Of a stretch of 64,000 bases of DNA, positions 63,447-64,000 are shown in pieces (position 1 is the stretch's first letter; every line of letters starts with the position of its first letter). This DNA comes from Cellulosilyticum sp. I15G10I2 (GTDB taxonomy: Bacteria; Bacillota; Clostridia; Lachnospirales; Cellulosilyticaceae). The notes under the pieces are model-generated. The model was not told the DNA's origin, did no database searches, and saw only the letters and a list, made by a program, of their open reading frames with translations. Where the stretch lies: contig NZ_FMMP01000007.1 of assembly GCF_900095725.1 (NCBI RefSeq), positions 1 through 64,000 on the forward strand, given 5' to 3'. Made by a program: the position numbers and the translations under genes.

Positions 63447-64000
63447 ATGAAAGTCGTGAATCAAAGTATTACGAAGTTAGATGCTATGGCCTTAGTTACA
63501 GGCAAACCAGTTTATACGAATGATATTGCACCCAAAAACTGTTTGATTGTAAAAGTACTTAGAAGTCCTCATGCCTACGCGAAAATACTCAATATAAAAA
63601 CAGATACAGCCCTTAAAGTTCCCGGAATAGAATGTATTTTAACTTATAAAGATGTGCCAAATAAGCGCTTTACAATGGCAGGACAATCTTACCCAGAGCC
63701 CAGTCCCTATGACAGACTAATACTCGATCAATATGTAAGATATGTGGGTGACCCTGTAGCAATCGTTGCCGGCGACAATGAAAAAGCGGTCAAAAAGGCA
63801 TTAAGGCTCATTAAAGTCGAATACGAGGTGTTTAAACCAGTATTAGATCCAGAAGAAGCTATAGATAATAGCACTGTCATTCATACAGAAGATGATTATC
63901 ACGTTAATTATGATATGGGTAATGATGTTAAAAGAAATCTATGTTGTTCTGGTGGTTTTGAAAGCGGCAATGTAGACGCAGAGTTTGAAAAATGTGATGT
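63447..64000 (+). CDS. Molybdenum hydroxylase large subunit, N-terminal part (cut by the window end)
   Basis: From the ATG at 63447 a frame stays open to the window end, about 184 residues. It starts MKVVNQSITKLDAMALVTGK and continues with VYTNDIAPKNCLIVKVLRSP, LDQYVRYVGDPVAIVAGD and VKVEYEVF-like segments. This is the N-terminal domain of XdhA/CoxL-type molybdopterin subunits. The active-site region lies outside the window, so substrate (xanthine or another purine) and possible selenium dependence cannot be judged. It begins immediately after the small-subunit stop. Confidence 0.9.
   Translation, partial: MKVVNQSITKLDAMALVTGKPVYTNDIAPKNCLIVKVLRSPHAYAKILNIKTDTALKVPGIECILTYKDVPNKRFTMAGQSYPEPSPYDRLILDQYVRYVGDPVAIVAGDNEKAVKKALRLIKVEYEVFKPVLDPEEAIDNSTVIHTEDDYHVNYDMGNDVKRNLCCSGGFESGNVDAEFEKCD

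Overview
The window is from an AT-rich, low-GC, Gram-positive anaerobe of the Clostridia. The evidence is the 5' end of a Firmicute-type 16S rRNA on the minus strand, strong AGGAGG ribosome-binding sites, ECF vitamin/metal transporters, an Rnf/Nqr-type redox pump, a radical-SAM aminomutase, molybdenum hydroxylase subunits, a Spo0E-like phosphatase, and c-di-AMP and guanine riboswitches. A Lachnospirales/Cellulosilyticum-type genome is possible, but the sequence alone does not fix the genus. I saw no phage, insertion sequence, tRNA or CRISPR array.

Layout. 1-0.5 kb: 16S rRNA start and its promoter. 0.5-9.7 kb: housekeeping and transport genes (two glycerophosphodiesterases, an MFS permease, an ECF S component, a uridine-kinase-like protein, small enzymes, a CbiM/N metal transporter). 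Two DnaA-box arrays with identical 31/11-bp spacing flank the metal transporter. 10.5-11.3 kb: a gene-free, highly structured segment that looks like a large noncoding RNA. 11.3-19.1 kb: a SWIM/SNF2 helicase and sbcDC. 19.4-26.1 kb: paralogous membrane proteins, a Pnkp-like phosphatase with a degenerate kinase P-loop, decayed TRAP permease and AraC genes, thioredoxin, and a probable glutamate 2,3-aminomutase behind a c-di-AMP (ydaO-type) riboswitch. 26.2-42.2 kb: three GGDEF/HD-GYP signalling proteins, threonine aldolase, a HEPN/MNT pair, split chromate-type and DUF318-type permeases and a sensor kinase. 42.7-45.3 kb: small enzymes and a Gly/Tyr/Cys-rich peptide.

45.5-53.0 kb is a minus-strand operon, tetR-cheA-spo0E-like-cheW-mcp-cheR-cheB-cheY. 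On both sides it is bounded by direct copies of the 3' end of nqrF plus its terminator; the copy after cheY is decayed. This suggests that the whole chemotaxis block was inserted next to nqrF. 53.2-57.0 kb is a five-gene redox pump of Rnf/Nqr type: an RnfD-sized B subunit, then C, D and E, ending with NqrF. It has no adjacent NqrA, RnfB or RnfC. A GHKL sensor kinase lies upstream.

58.7-64 kb: a SulP anion transporter, then a guanine-type riboswitch, a purine permease and the three subunits of a xanthine-dehydrogenase-type molybdenum hydroxylase, the last cut by the window end. Together these form a purine uptake and oxidation module.

Protein functions come from motif recognition by eye and no database search was run. 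Several starts were moved downstream to codons with a clear ribosome-binding site.
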